Source of the DNA: Clostridiales bacterium
Lineage (GTDB): Bacteria > Bacillota > Clostridia > Lutisporales > Lutisporaceae
Direction: 5' to 3'
NCBI GenBank assembly: GCA_012522255.1
Contig: JAAYKT010000206.1
Span: forward strand, 1 to 8,723
Length of the DNA stretch: 8,723 nt
Shown here in pieces: positions 7,002 through 8,723 of this stretch; the first letter of the stretch is position 1, and each line of letters begins with the position of its first letter. The position numbers and the translations under genes are program-made. The notes under the pieces are model-generated. The model was given only the letters and a program-made list of their open reading frames with translations, was not told the origin of the DNA and did no database searches.

Positions 7002-7022
7002 TAAAATATCGGGGGGACATTA

Positions 7023-8084
7023 ATGGATAAACTTAATAGATTTTTTGGACTCACTTTAGGTGGAGGAGGAGTAAGGGGTATATCCTATATTGGCGTTTTT
7101 AAATCAAGTGAAGAACGGCGAATTCATTGGGGCAATATGGCAGGTGTTTCTGTCGGTTCACTTATGACAGCAATTAAAACAGCAGGATATAACGCAATTG
7201 AAATGCAAAGTCTTATGGACGATTTTAACTTTCAGAAAATGCAAAAAACTTCTGTCTCAGAACTTCCTATTATAAAAAGATATAAAGAATCATTAATAAC
7301 AAGAGGAAAAATGAATGAAACGGAAATTCTTGAATTGCTTAATCAACCTATCCGGGATAAACAATACGATATCAACACATCATCCAGGGGCAACATACTG
7401 AATAGTATCGTAACACTCAGCAACGAAAAAGTCCTATATGATGGTGACTACCTGGAGGATTGGATATACAAAGTTTTGGCATTAAAAGAAATAAGAACTT
7501 TTAAAGATTTAAGGGGCGGATTTAAAAGCGAGAAAAACCCAAACGGTTATAAAATCAGGATGACATGTGTCGACTGTACAAGAGTAAGGCTGGTAGTCTT
7601 ACCTGATGACCTGACTTATTACGGTATAAACCCGGACAATTTTGAAGTAGCAAAAGCTGTGCGAATAAGCAGTTCCATACCTTTTGTTTTTAGTCCTGTT
7701 ACATTAAATAAAAACGGAGTCAAATATAATTTAATAGATGGCGGAGTCTTTGATAATTTCCCGTTTTGGTTAATAGATAACTCAATTTATCCCGCTATCG
7801 GATTCAAAATCAAAAATAAAAAAAATTATCTTGGAATATCTCCTATCAATATACTGCAAAACATTGTTTCTGCCGTTTATGACATAGGTATTCCGTACCA
7901 TTCAAAAACCGAAATTGATTATATTAAAGACATTGAAGTTTCGAACATCACAACATTAGATTTCAATTTATCCGAAGAATTGAAAACAATGCTGATTCAA
8001 TCGGGATATATTGCGGCAAACAACCTATTTGCCCAGATCAGGCCTTACTTTTTCACGGATTACGTAAGAAGGCTGATCAGATAA
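7023..8084 (+). CDS. Patatin-like phospholipase / lipid acyl hydrolase
   Basis: This 353-residue protein has the patatin-like catalytic elements. These are the glycine-rich oxyanion loop GGGGVRG (13-19), the nucleophile elbow GVSVGS (41-46, Ser43, pattern G-x-S-x-G), and the second dyad residue in DGG (Asp239). Patatin-like enzymes cleave acyl esters of membrane lipids with a Ser-Asp dyad. There is no signal peptide or membrane segment, so it should act in the cytoplasm or at the inner face of the membrane. GGGGGG at 7011-7016, 6 bases before the ATG, supports the start. The spacing between the serine motif and DGG (about 195 residues) is ordinary for bacterial members. It is transcribed away from the Mo-hydroxylase operon and converges on rnpB, so it appears to be a single-gene unit. 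Substrate is not predictable. Confidence 0.9.
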   Translation: MDKLNRFFGLTLGGGGVRGISYIGVFKSSEERRIHWGNMAGVSVGSLMTAIKTAGYNAIEMQSLMDDFNFQKMQKTSVSELPIIKRYKESLITRGKMNETEILELLNQPIRDKQYDINTSSRGNILNSIVTLSNEKVLYDGDYLEDWIYKVLALKEIRTFKDLRGGFKSEKNPNGYKIRMTCVDCTRVRLVVLPDDLTYYGINPDNFEVAKAVRISSSIPFVFSPVTLNKNGVKYNLIDGGVFDNFPFWLIDNSIYPAIGFKIKNKKNYLGISPINILQNIVSAVYDIGIPYHSKTEIDYIKDIEVSNITTLDFNLSEELKTMLIQSGYIAANNLFAQIRPYFFTDYVRRLIR

Positions 8085-8115
8085 TAAAATAAAGAAATAT
8101 TGGCATTCCATACGA

Positions 8116-8148
8116 ATAAAGCACCGGTTATACTAACCGATGCTTTAT
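8116..8148 (-). terminator. Hairpin terminator shared by rnpB and the patatin-like gene
   Basis: Arms at 8116-8130 and 8134-8148 form a 15-bp stem around a 3-base loop. Read on the minus strand the stem is complete, with one G-U wobble; on the plus strand that position is a C-A mismatch. It therefore suits rnpB better, but it also lies 31 bases after the patatin-like stop and probably serves both convergent transcripts. The T-runs outside the stem are short on both sides. Confidence 0.75.
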
Positions 8149-8153
8149 AAAAT

Positions 8154-8518
8154 TAATGAGTAAGCCTATAAGCCGGGTCCTGTCTTGGATGATCATCTAT
8201 CTGATTCTGCAGTTGCCAGCAGACTTTAGCGACCTTACCCGGAAGCGAAGCGGGCAGCCTCATATGCTTCTCTATTTGGTCTTGCTCCGAGTGGGGTTTA
8301 CATGGCCATATAGTCGCCTATATGCCGGTGAGCTCTTACCTCACCTTTCCACCATTACCTTGAAAATATAGGAAATCCAATATTTTGAAGGCAGTTTATT
8401 TCTGTTGCACTATCCTTAAAGTTACCTTCACCGGGTATTATCCGGCACCCTGCCCTACGGAGCCCGGACTTTCCTCATGTATCATAGTGATACACGCGAT
8501 CATCCGGCTTACTCATTA
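8154..8518 (-). ncRNA. rnpB: RNase P RNA (catalytic RNA that matures tRNA 5' ends)
   Basis: Read on the minus strand, this about 365-base gene shows the conserved core of bacterial RNase P RNA: GAGGAAAGTCCGGGCTCC (8476-8459), the CAACAGAAA segment (around 8405-8399), and AGATAGATGATCATCC (8202-8187) followed by the ACAGGACCCGGCTTA 3' region. The ends pair in a perfect 13-bp P1 helix: TAATGAGTAAGCC at 8518-8506 with its complement at 8166-8154. A small hairpin at 8494-8478 fits P3. The layout is that of A-type RNA rather than the B type of Bacillus. The product works with the RnpA protein to cleave tRNA precursors. The ends are given at the P1 helix and could be off by a few bases. A 71-codon plus-strand frame over it (8156-8371) is not a gene. 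Confidence 0.96.
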
Positions 8519-8535
8519 TATACTTATGCATTAAA

Positions 8536-8564
8536 ATTATATATGGAATAAGACCGCATGTCAA
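8536..8564 (-). promoter_or_regulatory. Perfect consensus promoter of rnpB
   Basis: On the minus strand TTGACA (8564-8559), a 17-base spacer and TATAAT (8541-8536) match the sigma-A consensus at all twelve positions. Transcription would start near 8529, about 11 bases before the P1 helix. Such strength is expected for a constitutive stable RNA. Confidence 0.93.
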
Positions 8565-8640
8565 AGGTAAAAAGTGTTTCAATAATCAATCTTCCATAGC
8601 CTGAATTGTAAAAGTAAAGTAGACCCCTGATATCTATGCA

Positions 8641-8687
8641 GTCTAATTTAGTCTTACAAATTGATGGGTCTAATTTAATCTTACAAA
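8641..8687 (+). repeat. Two 20-bp direct repeats, 27-base period
   Basis: GTCTAATTTAGTCTTACAAA at 8641-8660 recurs at 8668-8687 with one change (G to A at the eleventh base), the two copies separated by TTGATGG. Both are inverted relative to the related sequence at 8606-8626. They read best as internal transposase-binding repeats of the IS-like end. Confidence 0.9.
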
Positions 8688-8691
8688 AGTT

Positions 8692-8723
8692 TTATTCTCC
8701 AAAGAATAGTTTATCTATTTTGA
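8692..8723 (-). CDS. Possible C-terminal codons of a transposase-operon protein (partial)
   Basis: Reading the minus strand in from the right edge, one frame is open and ends KIDKLFFGE followed by TAA at 8694-8692, just inside the repeat cluster. An insertion sequence normally has its last gene stop shortly before its terminal repeats, so the position fits. Nine or ten codons cannot identify a protein. Confidence 0.25.
   Translation of the reverse strand, partial: KIDKLFFGE

Larger units (their letters stand above)
8606..8723. mobile_element. Probable end of an insertion sequence, continuing beyond the window
   Basis: The segment 8606-8626, starting TTGTAAAAGTAAAG and ending GTAGACCC, is matched at 18 of 21 positions by the reverse complement of 8667-8687. 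That second copy is itself one of two direct repeats. A terminal repeat starting TG or TTG plus further copies just inside is the end structure seen in some insertion sequences, notably the IS21 family, which carries several transposase-binding repeats at each end. The boundary would be near 8606-8607. The transposase lies outside the window, so family and completeness cannot be judged. A regulatory repeat cluster is the alternative. Confidence 0.5.

Noticed and set aside
8156..8371. 71-codon plus-strand open frame
   Set aside because: It lies wholly antisense to the well-supported RNase P RNA and has no ribosome binding site or recognisable product.
8606..8687. CRISPR array
   Set aside because: The repeats are imperfect and mixed in orientation, and the spacing between the direct copies is only 7 bases, so there are no spacers.

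Overview
The window looks like a chromosomal segment of a low-GC, Gram-positive, anaerobic member of the Clostridia. The evidence is AT-rich DNA with strong GGAGG-type ribosome binding sites, a secreted protein joining YcdB/YcdC-type repeats to S-layer homology (SLH) domains, a three-subunit molybdenum hydroxylase, and an RNase P RNA whose core resembles the A type. A Ruminiclostridium/Acetivibrio-like lineage is a reasonable guess, but it is inference only.

Layout from left to right. Positions 1-131 may hold the last codons of an upstream gene, followed by an inverted repeat and a good ribosome binding site. Positions 132-2258 (+) encode a secreted cell-surface protein with two YcdB/YcdC-like repeats and three divergent SLH modules, closed by a strong hairpin terminator at 2289-2323. 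A small gene of about 60 codons (ends at 2656, +), resembling DUF1657 proteins, follows; its start codon is uncertain and may be a non-canonical ACG. It converges with a tightly overlapping four-gene minus-strand operon (6863 to 2661). In transcription order the operon encodes a molybdopterin-binding large subunit, an FAD subunit, a 2Fe-2S subunit and a MocA-like cofactor nucleotidyltransferase. A near-consensus promoter lies just upstream, at 6899-6927. Diverging from it is a patatin-like lipid acyl hydrolase (7023-8084, +). Next come a terminator hairpin shared by two convergent transcripts, the RNase P RNA gene rnpB (minus strand, about 8518 to 8154), and its perfect TTGACA-17-TATAAT promoter. 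From about 8606 to the right edge, related direct and inverted repeats and a short possible protein C-terminus look like one end of an insertion sequence running out of the window.

How the genes work together: the operon would make a complete Mo/FAD/2x[2Fe-2S] hydroxylase of the xanthine dehydrogenase superfamily and the enzyme that attaches a nucleotide (probably CMP) to its molybdopterin. The substrate cannot be read from sequence. The other genes are independent units. No CRISPR array, tRNA, toxin-antitoxin pair or obviously new defence system was seen. The points most worth a second look are the IS-like end about 40 bp behind the rnpB promoter, the start codon of the small gene, the degenerate SLH motifs, and the orphan Mo-hydroxylase operon.
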